Of a stretch of DNA of 64,000 nt, positions 31,777-41,297 are shown piece by piece. Every line of letters begins with the position of its first letter. The stretch's first letter is position 1. The notes under the pieces are model-generated. The model was not told the origin of the DNA and did not search any database. It saw only the letters and a list, made by a program, of their open reading frames with translations. The position numbers and the translations under genes are program-made. This DNA comes from Crossiella equi (lineage in GTDB: Bacteria; Actinomycetota; Actinomycetes; Mycobacteriales; Pseudonocardiaceae). The stretch is from NCBI RefSeq assembly GCF_017876755.1, contig NZ_JAGIOO010000001.1:6619786-6683785 (forward strand), read 5' to 3'.

Positions 31777-34242
31777 TCAGCGGGCCGTGCGCAGCACCGA
31801 CGGCGGGAACAGCCTGGACCGCCAGCTCAGCGGGGCGCTCGCGCTCATGCTCGCCAGCACCTGCCGGATGGCGGTGAACAGCTCCGGTTCGGCCTCAGTG
31901 TCGCCGCCGTACCAGGAGCGCTCGACCGCGCCGATGATCGTGCGCAGTCCGTTCTGGCCCTGTTCGTCGAGCTTGTGCTCGCGCACCAGCTTGCGTGCCG
32001 CCGCCCGCACCGTCTCGGTGCCCGCCACCGCCGCGCCCCGGTCCCGGGAGGCCGCCATGAGCTCCTGCCAGGCCGCGCCCGCGGCGTCCGGGCCGCCCAG
32101 GGCCACCGCGTGCAGGCGGCGGTCCCGGAGGTAGCGGCGCAGCCAGGACGGCACGGCCAGCGCGCAGCCCGCCACCACGGCCAGCAGCACCAGCAACCAC
32201 AGCACCGGGTGCAGCACGAACCACAGGGGCAGCAGCAGGGCCGTCGTACCGGTCACCGCCGCCACCGCCCACCACAGCTCCGGGGGCTCCTTGCCGCCCG
32301 GCGCGGCCGCGGCGGTCTCGCGCTCCCGGCGCCGGGCCACCGTCACCGCCGTGCCCCGGGCCACCGCGCCCAGCGCCAGCAGGGCCAGCGGACCGGTGAA
32401 GAACCACACCCAGATCGGGATCAGCGAGTCCGCGCGCGGGTCTTCGGTGTTCGTGCCGCCCGCGTCCGCCGGACGGCTCGAGGTGGTCGGCGCCTGGCTC
32501 GGCTGCGTGCTGGACGGGGTCGGCGTGGCCGCGCCGGAGGTGGTGTCCTGCTGCGGCTGCTCGTACGGGTTCTCGGTGCCCCGGTCGTCCGGGAACGGGG
32601 TCGGGTCGAACGGGACCCAGCCCAGGCCGTTGAAGAAGACCTCGACCCAGGCGTGCGCGTCGTTGGTGGTGATCGACTGGTAGTTGCCGTTGGCGTAGCC
32701 GCTGGTGAAGCCGACCGCGACGCGGCTGGGCACGTTCACCGCGCGCAGCATGGCCGCCATCGAGGAGGCGAACTGCTCGCAGAAGCCGGTCTTGCCGTTG
32801 AACAGGAAGTCCACCAGCGGGTCGCCCTGGCCGGTGCCCTCGGTGGCCAGCCGGTACCGGAAGCCGCCGTCCTTGTGCAGCCAGTTCCGGATCGCCATGG
32901 TCCGGTCGTAGTCGGTGCGCGCGTTGCGGGTGAGGTCCTGGGCCAGGGTCCGCACCCGCTGGTCCACGGTCGCCTCGTAGTACTTGGTGCCGATCAGCGA
33001 CTCGACGGTCTGCCTCGGCGCCTGCGCGGCCCGCATGCTCTCCGCGGACGGGTTGGGCAGGATCCCGACCTGGCGGTACGGTCCGGCGCGCTGCTCGGTC
33101 CGCGCGTGCACGATGCCCGCGCTGGGCGAGTAGCTCCAGGCGTCCTCGATCTTGGAGAACTGCGTCGGCAGGCCGTAGACCGGCAGCCAGTAGTCCTTGT
33201 ACCCGACCGGCTCGATCTGCACGTCCAGCGGCGTGCCCTCGGCGGCCAGGCGGTTGAGGTCGGTGCCCAGCGGCAGCGGCAGCAGGTCGGCGGTGCTGGC
33301 CGCGTCCAGCGTGCCGTCCGGGCCGAAGCCCTTCGCCGGGTCGTACTGGCTCAGCGTCACCGCGCGCAGGTACGGCATGGACTTCGGCAGGTTGCGCACC
33401 CGGAACAGCTCGACGATGTTCGAGCGGTTCAGCAGGCCGCGCAGGTTGGCCATGGTGCTCAGGCCGATCGTGCCCGTGTCGCTGTCCCCGCCGGGCAGGC
33501 GGCCCGCCGTGCCGACCACGGTGAACACCGCGCCCGCGAGCAGCGCGACCACCACCGACGAGGCGGCGATGCCCGCGGCGGCCGGAGCCGAACCGTCGCC
33601 GGAGCGCAGCTCGGGCAGCCCGAGCCGCCCGCGCCAGAGCCGGTGGCGCTGGCGTTCGTCGACCACCAGCAGCAGTGCGAACCCGGCCGCGCCGATCGCG
33701 AAGGCCCACCAGGGCAGCAGGTCGTCGGCCAGCGAGGCGGGCACCGCGAACACGCACAGCAGCACCAGGCCGGAGGCGGCGGGCGCGGCGGCGGCCACCG
33801 CGAGGGTGTCCACCACGATCGCCACCATGCCCAGCGCCACGCACACCAGGCACAGGATCGCCGCGCTCGCGCTGACCGGCGGTATCCCGGTCTTGACCTG
33901 TTCCATGGCCTGGCGCAGCACGGAGACCAGGTCGGTCAGCGCGGCCGGGCCGGGCAGCACGACCAGGATGCCGCTGCGGGTGAACACGGCGGTGAGGAAG
34001 CACAGCAGGCCGACGAACTGGCCGAGCGCGACCAGCGGCGTGGGCGTGCGCACGGTGCGCAGCGCGATGCCGGTGCCCGCGATGACCGCGATGGTCACCG
34101 CGACGAACACCAGCCAGCGCACACCGCCGATCACCCCGGACAGCGAGGTCGCCGCGGCCAGCACGGCCAGCCCCGCGGCGCACGGCACCACCGGCCCGGT
34201 CCAGCCGACCGGTGCGGCCACCGCCCTCCGCCTGTTCACCAT
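31777..34242 (-). CDS. TgpA-like transglutaminase, DUF3488 membrane protein
   Basis: An 821-residue membrane enzyme. About seven TM segments occupy the first 210 residues (DUF3488), then an extracytoplasmic region with a transglutaminase-like core: GKTGFCEQFASSMAAMLRAVNVPSRVAVGF with the catalytic Cys, TTNDAHAWVEVFF with the His, and WVPFDPTPF with the Asp. A Ser/Thr/Pro linker, another TM (SLIPIWVWFFTGPLALLALGAV) and a cytoplasmic tail follow (DUF4129-like). The family is encoded with MoxR and DUF58 proteins. Start is ATG 34242 after GGAG; GTG 34269 is possible. It precedes the NACHT gene by 15 bp. Confidence 0.9.
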   Translation of the reverse strand: MVNRRRAVAAPVGWTGPVVPCAAGLAVLAAATSLSGVIGGVRWLVFVAVTIAVIAGTGIALRTVRTPTPLVALGQFVGLLCFLTAVFTRSGILVVLPGPAALTDLVSVLRQAMEQVKTGIPPVSASAAILCLVCVALGMVAIVVDTLAVAAAAPAASGLVLLCVFAVPASLADDLLPWWAFAIGAAGFALLLVVDERQRHRLWRGRLGLPELRSGDGSAPAAAGIAASSVVVALLAGAVFTVVGTAGRLPGGDSDTGTIGLSTMANLRGLLNRSNIVELFRVRNLPKSMPYLRAVTLSQYDPAKGFGPDGTLDAASTADLLPLPLGTDLNRLAAEGTPLDVQIEPVGYKDYWLPVYGLPTQFSKIEDAWSYSPSAGIVHARTEQRAGPYRQVGILPNPSAESMRAAQAPRQTVESLIGTKYYEATVDQRVRTLAQDLTRNARTDYDRTMAIRNWLHKDGGFRYRLATEGTGQGDPLVDFLFNGKTGFCEQFASSMAAMLRAVNVPSRVAVGFTSGYANGNYQSITTNDAHAWVEVFFNGLGWVPFDPTPFPDDRGTENPYEQPQQDTTSGAATPTPSSTQPSQAPTTSSRPADAGGTNTEDPRADSLIPIWVWFFTGPLALLALGAVARGTAVTVARRRERETAAAAPGGKEPPELWWAVAAVTGTTALLLPLWFVLHPVLWLLVLLAVVAGCALAVPSWLRRYLRDRRLHAVALGGPDAAGAAWQELMAASRDRGAAVAGTETVRAAARKLVREHKLDEQGQNGLRTIIGAVERSWYGGDTEAEPELFTAIRQVLASMSASAPLSWRSRLFPPSVLRTAR

Positions 34243-34279
34243 CACGCTCCGTTCAGCATCGCCGGGCACGGCCCGGGGT

Positions 34280-35551
34280 TCACCACGGGCCGGCGCCCGC
34301 CACGTGCCCGCCGGGCATCCGCTCCGGCACGGTGTTGCACAGCAGCGACCACACCGCGGCCATGCCCTGCTCGGGGCGGGCCACCACCGCGCCCCAGCCC
34401 GCCGAGGTCAGCAGCCGCACCGCGTCCTGCGCGTCGTGGCCGCGCTCCTCCCGGGCACTGGCCCAGCCGTCCACGTCCAGCAGCACCGCCAGGCTGCGCA
34501 CCCCGCGCGGGCGGAAGCGCACCAGCTCGGCGACCGCGCCGGGGCTGACATCACCCAGCACGGCGATCATCTCCCGGCCCGCGCCCGGGTCGCCCGCGAG
34601 CGCGAGCTCCGAGCGGTGCGCCGGGTGCAGCGCGGCCAGGGCGTCCAGCACCGGCACGTCCGACAGGCCCGCCGAGGCCGAACCGCCCGCGAGCAGCACA
34701 CCCTCCTCAGTGGTCAGTCGCACGTGCTGGCCGTGGCGGTGCAGGTGCAGGCAGATGCTCGCGGCCAGCGACACCGCCCACTCCAGGCTCGCCGTCGGGC
34801 CGGTGCCGCGGTGCGCGGCCGCGCGGGTGTCCAGCAGCACCGAGATGCCGCCGTGCCAGGGGCTCTCCTCCACGCGCACCATCAGCTCGTCGCGGCGCGC
34901 GGTGGACTTCCAGTGCACCTTGCGCAGGTCGTCGCCGTGGCGGTACTGGCGGATGATCGCGTCGTCCTCGCCCTGGCCCGCGCGCAGCCGCACCGCGCCG
35001 TCGTCACCGGAGCCCATGCCCGAGCCCGACGGCAGACCGCGCAGCGCCACCACCTTCGGCACCACGACCAGCCTGCTGCGCCCGCCGAGCTCGCGCTCGA
35101 ACTCGGCCAGCCCGAACGGGTCGGTGACCCGGGCGCGCAGCGGGCCCAGCTGGTGCACGCCCCGCATCACCGGCTGCAGCGGGTACCGCAGCACCGCCGC
35201 GCCGCGCCGGGGCAGGCGCTCCACCACGAACCGGGGCTTGTTGCCCAGCGCGTAGGGCACGCCGTCCTCCAGCATCAGCCCGCCCGAGGGCAGGCGGCCC
35301 TGCGACCGGACCTCCAGGCGCACCTCGGAGGTGGTGCCGACCGGCACGCGGTCGGGCAGCAGGTGCCGCAGTGCGGCCAGGCCGATGCGCGAGTTGGCCG
35401 CCATGACCGCGGCGATGACGGGCAGCGCGACCACGAACACCGCGATGCGCAGCAGGTCGCGCTCGTCCAGCAGCAGCCCGCAGAGCGCGGCGGCCAGTCC
35501 GGCGGCGAGGAGACAGCGGCCCCGTGTGGTCAGACCGGCCAGCGCGCCCAT
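34280..35551 (-). CDS. DUF58 domain protein
   Basis: A 423-residue protein with two N-terminal TM segments (about 12-28 and 33-52) and the DUF58 core RQYRHGDDLRKVHWKSTARRDELMVRVEE (near residue 210-238), the family signature, in a von Willebrand A-like fold. DUF58 proteins work with MoxR AAA+ ATPases, probably as substrates or adaptors. The gene starts 4 bp after the moxR stop. Confidence 0.93.
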   Translation of the reverse strand: MGALAGLTTRGRCLLAAGLAAALCGLLLDERDLLRIAVFVVALPVIAAVMAANSRIGLAALRHLLPDRVPVGTTSEVRLEVRSQGRLPSGGLMLEDGVPYALGNKPRFVVERLPRRGAAVLRYPLQPVMRGVHQLGPLRARVTDPFGLAEFERELGGRSRLVVVPKVVALRGLPSGSGMGSGDDGAVRLRAGQGEDDAIIRQYRHGDDLRKVHWKSTARRDELMVRVEESPWHGGISVLLDTRAAAHRGTGPTASLEWAVSLAASICLHLHRHGQHVRLTTEEGVLLAGGSASAGLSDVPVLDALAALHPAHRSELALAGDPGAGREMIAVLGDVSPGAVAELVRFRPRGVRSLAVLLDVDGWASAREERGHDAQDAVRLLTSAGWGAVVARPEQGMAAVWSLLCNTVPERMPGGHVAGAGPW

Positions 35552-35555
35552 GGCC

Positions 35556-36629
35556 TCACCTGGCTCCGCGCAGGCCCGCGTGCCACTGCTGGCTCTGCCC
35601 GGTGCTCGGGCCCTGCGGCACCGGCACGCGCTGCACGAGGCCGCGCACCAGGTCGGCGGGGGAGCGGCGGGCGGCCTGGGCCTCCGCGGTCAGCACCAGG
35701 CGGTGCGCCAGCACCGGCACGGCCACCGCGTGCACGTCGTCGGGCACCACGAACTGCCGCCCGGACAGCGCGGCCTGCGCGCGGGCCGCCCGCACCAGGT
35801 GCAGCGTGGACCGCGGCGAGGCGCCCAGGCGCAGCTCAGGCAGGCGGCGCGTGGCCGAGACCAGCTCGACGGTGTAACGCCGGATCTCCGGGGACAGATG
35901 AACCTGGCGGACGGTCGCGACCAGCTGGCGCACCCGTTCGGCGTCGGAGACGGGTTGGAGATCGGCGAGGGGGTCGTGGCCGGCGTGTTCGTCCACCATG
36001 GCCAGCTCGGCCTGCGGGTCGGGGTAGCCGATGGAGACGCGGGCGGTGAAGCGGTCGCGCTGCGCCTCGGGCAGGGCGTAGGTGCCCTCCATCTCGACCG
36101 GGTTCTGGGTGGCGATGACCATGAACGGCGAGTCCAGCTCGTAGCTGCGGCCGTCGACGGTGACCTGGTGCTCCTCCATGCACTCCAGGAGGGCGGACTG
36201 GGTCTTCGGCGAGGCGCGGTTGATCTCGTCGCCGACCACGATGTTCGCGAACACCGGGCCGGGGCGGAACTCGAACTCGCTGTTCTGGCGGTTGAAGATG
36301 GACACGCCGGTGATGTCGGAGGGCAGCAGGTCCGGTGTGAACTGGATGCGGCTGACCGTGCAGTCGATCGAGCGGGCCAGCGCCTTGGCCAGCGAGGTCT
36401 TGCCCACGCCGGGCACGTCCTCGACGAGCAGGTGGCCCTCGGCGAGCAGGGTCACCAGGGCGATCCGCACGACCTCGGGCTTGCCGACGAGCACGCGTTC
36501 CACGTTGGCCGCGATGCGGGAGGCGGTGGCGTGCAGCTCCGACAGCCCGCCCGAGTGTTGACCCGTGGTGTTCCCGTCCTCACCGAACTGGTGGCCGGGT
36601 AGCGCGGCGGGCTGGGTACTGGGCGTCAC
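35556..36629 (-). CDS. MoxR-family AAA+ ATPase
   Basis: A 357-residue AAA+ ATPase: Walker A GVGKTS (about 74-79), Walker B VVGDEINRASPKTQSALLECMEE (DEINRA 134-139), sensor region FMVIATQNPVEMEGTYALPEAQRDRF, and the C-terminal lid domain. MoxR proteins act as chaperones for metal or cofactor insertion, or in cell-envelope stress, usually with DUF58 proteins. The start is GTG 36629, after AGGAGG. It leads the four-gene operon moxR-DUF58-tgpA-NACHT, divergent from mraZ. Confidence 0.94.
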   Translation of the reverse strand: MTPSTQPAALPGHQFGEDGNTTGQHSGGLSELHATASRIAANVERVLVGKPEVVRIALVTLLAEGHLLVEDVPGVGKTSLAKALARSIDCTVSRIQFTPDLLPSDITGVSIFNRQNSEFEFRPGPVFANIVVGDEINRASPKTQSALLECMEEHQVTVDGRSYELDSPFMVIATQNPVEMEGTYALPEAQRDRFTARVSIGYPDPQAELAMVDEHAGHDPLADLQPVSDAERVRQLVATVRQVHLSPEIRRYTVELVSATRRLPELRLGASPRSTLHLVRAARAQAALSGRQFVVPDDVHAVAVPVLAHRLVLTAEAQAARRSPADLVRGLVQRVPVPQGPSTGQSQQWHAGLRGAR

Positions 36630-37045
36630 TCGTCCTCCTGCTGAGACTTTGCGGCAGCCTGCCACGCAGTGTGTCAAAACCGGGCTAAGCGAGACAGCGG
36701 CCGGGGACAGTCTTACCGCACGGCGCAGTGCCACTCATCGTCCCCCACTTCTGCCCACGGTGGACGGACGATGGGCCAACTGGTTGCCCTTTCGGGCGAT
36801 CTTCGCGCACGGCCGGTGATCGGAGGGGGCGTTCCGGCGCGAAATCGCGGGGGTCTCCGGGCAGGTCCCCCCACCGGCACCCACCGAGCCCCACCGCCTT
36901 CTTCCTGCGGAAACGTCGACACGCCCGGGCGATCCGGGGCCCGTTTCGCGTTGACTGTGGGGGAAAGTGGGGTACTGTGGCGGCCGGTGGGGCAAACGGG
37001 GGCCCCGCTGCCGGTCCCGTCGGGTCGGTTGGGAGGTGCGGTGCC
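36630..37045. promoter_or_regulatory. moxR/mraZ divergent control region
   Basis: A 416-bp intergenic region. The last 100 bp hold the mraZ promoter and MraZ repeats listed separately. I could not identify a clear moxR promoter; the region 36660-36760 is the likely place. No gene is seen, although several frames are open because of high GC. Confidence 0.5.
36950..37002 (+). promoter_or_regulatory. mraZ promoter overlapped by MraZ-type direct repeats
   Basis: -35 TTGACT (36950-36955), 17-bp spacer, -10 TACTGT (36973-36978). G-rich pentamers recur every 10-11 bp across and beyond it: TGGGG 36957, TGGGG 36968, TGGCG 36978, TGGGG 36988, GGGGG 36998 (first base given). TGGGN repeats spaced by five bases are the known MraZ operator in E. 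coli, so self-repression is expected. Confidence 0.7.
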
Positions 37046-37477
37046 GTGTTCCTCGGTACGCACAGCCCAAAACTCGACGACAAGGGTCGGCTCACCCTGC
37101 CGGCGAAGTTCCGGGACGCACTCGCGGGGGGTCTGATGCTCACCAAGGGCCAGGACCACTGCCTGTTCGTCTTCCCGCGAGCGGAGTTCGAGCAGATGGC
37201 GCGGAAGGTGGCGGAGGCGCCGTTCACCAACGAGGCCGTCCGCGCGTACCAGCGCTACCTGTTCGCCGGCACGGACGAACAGCGCCCTGACTCGCAGGGG
37301 CGGATCTCGATCACGCCGGAGCTCCGGCGCTACGCGTCGTTGACCAAGGAGTGCGTGGTCATCGGTGCGATCAACCGGCTGGAGATCTGGGACTCCGCCG
37401 CGTGGCAGCGCTACCTCGACGAACACGAGGACAGCTACGCGCAGGCACGCGAGGAGGTGCTCCCGGGCGTTTTCTAA
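37046..37477 (+). CDS. mraZ: Transcriptional regulator MraZ
   Basis: A 143-residue AbrB-like DNA-binding protein, two MraZ repeats: [25 protein letters not shown] (residues 2-26) and [24 protein letters not shown] (about 75-98), the typical DxxGR(L/I)xxP motif twice. MraZ oligomerises to a ring and binds direct repeats upstream of its own gene. The start GTG 37046 follows GGGAGG. First gene of the division and cell wall cluster; 204 bp separate it from rsmH. Confidence 0.96.
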   Translation: MFLGTHSPKLDDKGRLTLPAKFRDALAGGLMLTKGQDHCLFVFPRAEFEQMARKVAEAPFTNEAVRAYQRYLFAGTDEQRPDSQGRISITPELRRYASLTKECVVIGAINRLEIWDSAAWQRYLDEHEDSYAQAREEVLPGVF

Positions 37478-37558
37478 GGGACGCGTCTTCTCCGGCCTCG
37501 GACGATCTCGATGAGGCAGTCCGGATGCGGCGAGGCCTCGGTCCGCTCGGCTTTCGAC

Positions 37559-37584
37559 CCTGGTGCACCTTCCCCGGCACCAGG
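37559..37584 (+). promoter_or_regulatory. Hairpin between mraZ and rsmH
   Basis: CCTGGTGC (37559-37566) and GCACCAGG (37577-37584) form a perfect 8-bp stem with a 10-base loop in the 204-bp mraZ-rsmH gap. It has no U-tract. It may be an attenuator or RNA processing element, or simply separate mraZ from the rest of the operon. Confidence 0.4.
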
Positions 37585-37681
37585 TGCGACGGGCGGGCGG
37601 GGACCTGGCGGCATCCGGGAGACGAAGTAGAAGAGCACCTGCTTGTCGTGCATGGGCGGGTAAGAGAGGTAGTGACCGCCG

Positions 37682-38638
37682 ATGACGGGGCAGCCGCAGC
37701 ACGTGTCGGTCCTGTTGGACCGGACGTTGGAGCTGCTCGCTCCCGCCCTGGAGGGCCCGGACGCCGTGGTGGTCGACGCCACCCTCGGCCTGGGCGGGCA
37801 CTCCGAGGCCCTGCTCGCCGCGCACCCGCGGCTCACGCTGGTCGGACTCGACCGCGACACCCTGGCGCTCAAGCTCGCCGGGGACCGGCTCGCCCGGTAC
37901 GCAAGTCGTACACACCTGGTGCACGCGGTGTATGACGAGCTGCCCGAGGTGCTGCTGGACCTGGGCATCCCGCGCGTGCACGGCATCCTGTTCGACTGCG
38001 GCGTGTCCTCCTTCCAGCTGGACGCGGTGGAGCGCGGGTTCGCCTACAGCAAGGACGCGCCGCTGGACATGCGGATGGACCCGGACGGCCCGCTGACCGC
38101 CGCGGACATCCTCAACACCTACTCCCACGGCGACCTGGCGCGGATCCTGCGCGACTACGGCGAGGAGCGCTTCGCGGGCAAGATCGCCTCCGCGGTCCTG
38201 CGCGAGCGCGAGAAGGAACCGTTCACCACCAGCGGCCGCCTGGTCGAGCTGCTGTACGCGACCGTGCCCGCGGCCACCCGCCGCACCGGCGGCCACCCGG
38301 GCAAGCGCACCTTCCAGGCGCTGCGCATCGAGGTCAACGCCGAGCTGGACGTGCTGCGCCGCGCCATCCCGGGCGCGGTCGGCGCGCTGCGCCTGGGCGG
38401 GCGGATCGCGGTGATGTCGTTCCAGTCGCTGGAGGACAAGATCGTGAAGAAGGCGCTCGCCGAGCGCGCCACCTCGACCACCCCGCACGGGCTGCCGGTC
38501 GAGCTGCCGGGCCACGGGCCGGAGCTGAAGCTGCTCACGCGCGGCTCCGAACAGGCGAGCGAGGAGGAGGTGGCGGTCAACCCGAGGGCCGCCTCGGTGC
38601 GGCTGCGTGCCGCCGAGCGCATCAGGGAGGCGACATGA
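37682..38638 (+). CDS. rsmH: 16S rRNA (cytosine-1402-N4)-methyltransferase
   Basis: A 318-residue enzyme (formerly MraW) that methylates N4 of C1402 in 16S r[35 protein letters not shown] (SAM motif I), GLDRDTLAL and the C-terminal [18 protein letters not shown] and [16 protein letters not shown] are typical. In the motif usually written (D)LGVSS the sequence is [14 protein letters not shown], so Leu is replaced by Cys. The ATG at 37682 has only a distant GAGAGG. Its stop overlaps the ftsL ATG by 4 bp. Confidence 0.96.
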   Translation: MTGQPQHVSVLLDRTLELLAPALEGPDAVVVDATLGLGGHSEALLAAHPRLTLVGLDRDTLALKLAGDRLARYASRTHLVHAVYDELPEVLLDLGIPRVHGILFDCGVSSFQLDAVERGFAYSKDAPLDMRMDPDGPLTAADILNTYSHGDLARILRDYGEERFAGKIASAVLREREKEPFTTSGRLVELLYATVPAATRRTGGHPGKRTFQALRIEVNAELDVLRRAIPGAVGALRLGGRIAVMSFQSLEDKIVKKALAERATSTTPHGLPVELPGHGPELKLLTRGSEQASEEEVAVNPRAASVRLRAAERIREAT

Positions 38639-39372
38639 CCGCCCCAGCCCGCCAGACCCCGCCGGAGCTCCCGGACCACGCCTCCCCGGCGAAGTCCGGT
38701 GACCGCTCGCGCACCGGCGCGGCCTCCCGCGCCTACGCCCGTCGCGAACAGCGCAAGGACCGCTGGCTGCGGCCGGTGCAGGAGCGCGCGGCCGCGACCG
38801 GCTTCCGCGCGCCGTTCGTGCTGATGGTGATGTCGCTGCTGGGCATCGGCCTGGTCACCTCGCTGTGGCTGACCACGGTCGCCGCCGCCGACTCGGTGGA
38901 GCTGGAGCGGATCAAGCGCGAGACGCGCGCCAAGGCCGAGCAGGTCGAGATCCTCAAGCGCGAGGTCGCCACCAAGGAGTCCCCGGCCGAGCTGGACCGC
39001 AAGGCCAAGGAGATGGGCCTGGTGCCCGCGACCGACCCGGCGATGCTCGTGCAGCAGCCGGACGGCAGCTGGAAGCTCATCGGCGACCCGAAGGCGGCCA
39101 AGGGCGCGCCGCCGCGGCAGAACCCGCCCGCCAACCCCCCGGCCAGCCCGCCCGCGAACCAGAACCCGCCCGGCAACCAGAACCCGCCCGCGGGCGAGGG
39201 CCAGAACAACCAGGGCGGCCAGAACAACCAGGGCCAGCAGAACAACCAGGGCCAGCCGCCCGAGGGGCAGAACGCCCCGCCCGCGGGCGGCCAGCCGGAC
39301 AACGGCGGGCAGCCCCAGCCGCCCGGTGACACCCCGCCGCCCGCGGGCGGCCAGCCTGGAGGCAACCCCTGA
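38635..39372 (+). CDS. ftsL: FtsL-like septum protein
   Basis: A 245-residue bitopic membrane protein in the FtsL position. A basic cytoplasmic region (1-58), one TM (about 60-85, [25 protein letters not shown]) and a coiled coil with heptad Leu/Ile ([28 protein letters not shown]) are followed by [21 protein letters not shown], typical of actinobacterial FtsL/DivIC. The last 95 residues are low-complexity Pro/Gly/Asn/Gln ([17 protein letters not shown]), longer than I would expect. It should link FtsQ/DivIC-type partners to FtsW-FtsI. It overlaps rsmH and ftsI genes. Confidence 0.88.
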   Translation: MTAPARQTPPELPDHASPAKSGDRSRTGAASRAYARREQRKDRWLRPVQERAAATGFRAPFVLMVMSLLGIGLVTSLWLTTVAAADSVELERIKRETRAKAEQVEILKREVATKESPAELDRKAKEMGLVPATDPAMLVQQPDGSWKLIGDPKAAKGAPPRQNPPANPPASPPANQNPPGNQNPPAGEGQNNQGGQNNQGQQNNQGQPPEGQNAPPAGGQPDNGGQPQPPGDTPPPAGGQPGGNP

Positions 39373-41288
39373 TGCAGCGCTCGCGCACGAACCGGCCGGT
39401 CCGCGCGCGGTCGGTCCGAGGGGCCCGCACCAACCGCGCGCAGGGCGGCTTCGGCAACCACCGCGCCCGGGCCGTGGTCGGCCGCATCCTCCTGGTCATC
39501 GCGCTGGTCGCGGCCGGGGTGAAGCTGATCGAGGTGCAGGTGATCAACGCCGCCGAGCTGTCGGCGGCCTCGCGCAAGCAGCGCACCACGTCCCTGGACC
39601 TGCCCGGCTCCCGCGGCTCGATCACCGACCGCAACGGCAAGCTGCTGGCCTTCAGCAGCCAGTCCGCCGCCCTGTACGCGCTGCCACAGCGCATCACGCA
39701 GCTCTGGGACGCCGACCACGAGCGCGCCAAGACCAGCGGTGGCAAGCCGGTGCCCAACGGCGAGGAGCGCAAGAAGGCCATCGCGGCCAAGATGAAGCAG
39801 GTCCTCGGGGACCAGATCGACGAGAACGAGGTCCTCAAGAAGCTGCAGAGCGACGCCAAGTACGTCGTGCTGGCCACCGGTGTCGAACCGGGCAAGGCCC
39901 GCGACATCAACAAGGCGGTCAACGACGTCGGTGTCGAGCGGCGCGAGGAGCGGCAGTACCCGGGCGGCGCGCTGGCCTCCGACATCATCGGCTTCGCGAA
40001 CTGGCGCCTGGAGGAGAAGCCGAACCGGCTGGGCGGCCTGATGGGCCTGGAGGGCATGCGCAACAACGTGCTCACCGGCAAGAACGGGCAACGCGTCGTC
40101 GACACCTGGGCCAACAACGACGAGGCGGTCATCCCCGGCAGCGAGCGCGAGCTGGTGCCGCCGACCCCGGGCTCGGACCTCGAGCTGACCATCGACGCGG
40201 ACGTGCAGTACCGGCTGCAGGAGATGCTGGTCGACTACGCCCAGCGCGCCAAGGCCCGCAGCGCCTCCGCGGTGGTCCTGGACGTCAAGACCGGCGAGGT
40301 CGTGGCCATCGCCGACGACAAGCCGTTCGACCTGAACAACTTCAAGGACTCCACCCCGGCCCAGCACAACCTGCAGGCGGTGACCTCCCCGTTCGAGCCC
40401 GGCTCGGTGAACAAGATCGTCACCGCCGCGGCGGGCATCGAGTACGGCCTGGTCGAGCCGACCACCGTGCTCAACGTGCCTGGCACCAAGTCCTACCCCG
40501 GGTACGTGGTCTCCGACGCCTGGGACCACGGCGTGCTCCGGATGTCCTTCGCCGGGGTGCTCGGCAAGTCCTCCAACGTGGGCACGCTGATGGTGGCGGA
40601 CCAGATCGGCCCGGACCGCTACGCGGACATGCTCAACCGCTTCGGCCTCGGCCAGCTGACCGGCGTCGGGCTGCCCGGTGAGTCCCGCGGCCAGCTGCCC
40701 GCGCGCAACCAGTGGTCCGGCTCGACCTTCGGCAACCTGCCGATCGGCCAGGGCCTGTCCATGACCGTGCTGCAGATGGCCGGGATGTACCAGGCGATCG
40801 CGAACGACGGCAAGCGCATCCCGCCGCGGATCCTGCGCGCGGAGGTCGGCCCGAACAAGGACCGCCGCGTGGAGAAGCAGCCGGACGCCGTGCAGGTGGT
40901 CTCACCGCAGACCGCGAAGACCGTGCGCGAGATGATGCGCGCGGTGGCGCAGCACGTGCCGGGCAAGCCGAACCTGAGCGGCACCGGCCCGGAGGCCGCC
41001 CTGCAGGGCTACCAGATCTCCGGCAAGACCGGCACCGCGCAGCAGATCGACCCGCGCACCAAGCGGTACTCGCAGGACCTGTACTGGATCACCTTCGCCG
41101 GGATCCTGCCCGCGGACAACCCGCGCTACGTGGTGGGGCTGATGCTGGACCAGCCGCAGCGCGGCCTGCCGGAGAGCCGGTCGGCGGCACCGCTGTTCCA
41201 CGACATCGCCTCGTACCTGGTGCAGAAGTACCAGATCCCGGTGTCCAACCCGACCGAGAGCCCGATCCAGGAACTGATCGTGCCCTGA
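39372..41288 (+). CDS. ftsI: Septal penicillin-binding protein 3/FtsI (class B PBP)
   Basis: A 638-residue class B peptidoglycan transpeptidase. Arg-rich cytoplasmic start, one TM (about 37-60), the non-catalytic dimerisation domain (RGSITDRNGKLLAFS), and the transpeptidase domain with SxxK (Ser345-Val-Asn-Lys348 in PFEPGSVNKIV), SxN (Ser400-Ser-Asn402) and KTG (Lys552-Thr-Gly). No PASTA domains. It starts at ATG 39372, sharing one base with the ftsL stop (TGATG). Normally murE, murF and mraY would follow; here a terminator and lexA follow instead. Confidence 0.95.
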   Translation: MQRSRTNRPVRARSVRGARTNRAQGGFGNHRARAVVGRILLVIALVAAGVKLIEVQVINAAELSAASRKQRTTSLDLPGSRGSITDRNGKLLAFSSQSAALYALPQRITQLWDADHERAKTSGGKPVPNGEERKKAIAAKMKQVLGDQIDENEVLKKLQSDAKYVVLATGVEPGKARDINKAVNDVGVERREERQYPGGALASDIIGFANWRLEEKPNRLGGLMGLEGMRNNVLTGKNGQRVVDTWANNDEAVIPGSERELVPPTPGSDLELTIDADVQYRLQEMLVDYAQRAKARSASAVVLDVKTGEVVAIADDKPFDLNNFKDSTPAQHNLQAVTSPFEPGSVNKIVTAAAGIEYGLVEPTTVLNVPGTKSYPGYVVSDAWDHGVLRMSFAGVLGKSSNVGTLMVADQIGPDRYADMLNRFGLGQLTGVGLPGESRGQLPARNQWSGSTFGNLPIGQGLSMTVLQMAGMYQAIANDGKRIPPRILRAEVGPNKDRRVEKQPDAVQVVSPQTAKTVREMMRAVAQHVPGKPNLSGTGPEAALQGYQISGKTGTAQQIDPRTKRYSQDLYWITFAGILPADNPRYVVGLMLDQPQRGLPESRSAAPLFHDIASYLVQKYQIPVSNPTESPIQELIVP

Positions 41289-41297
41289 GAGACAACT

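Noticed and set aside
31123-34548. 1141-residue plus-strand open frame
   Set aside because: Antisense to tgpA and NACHT genes; low-complexity Arg/Ala/Gly composition typical of GC-rich shadows.
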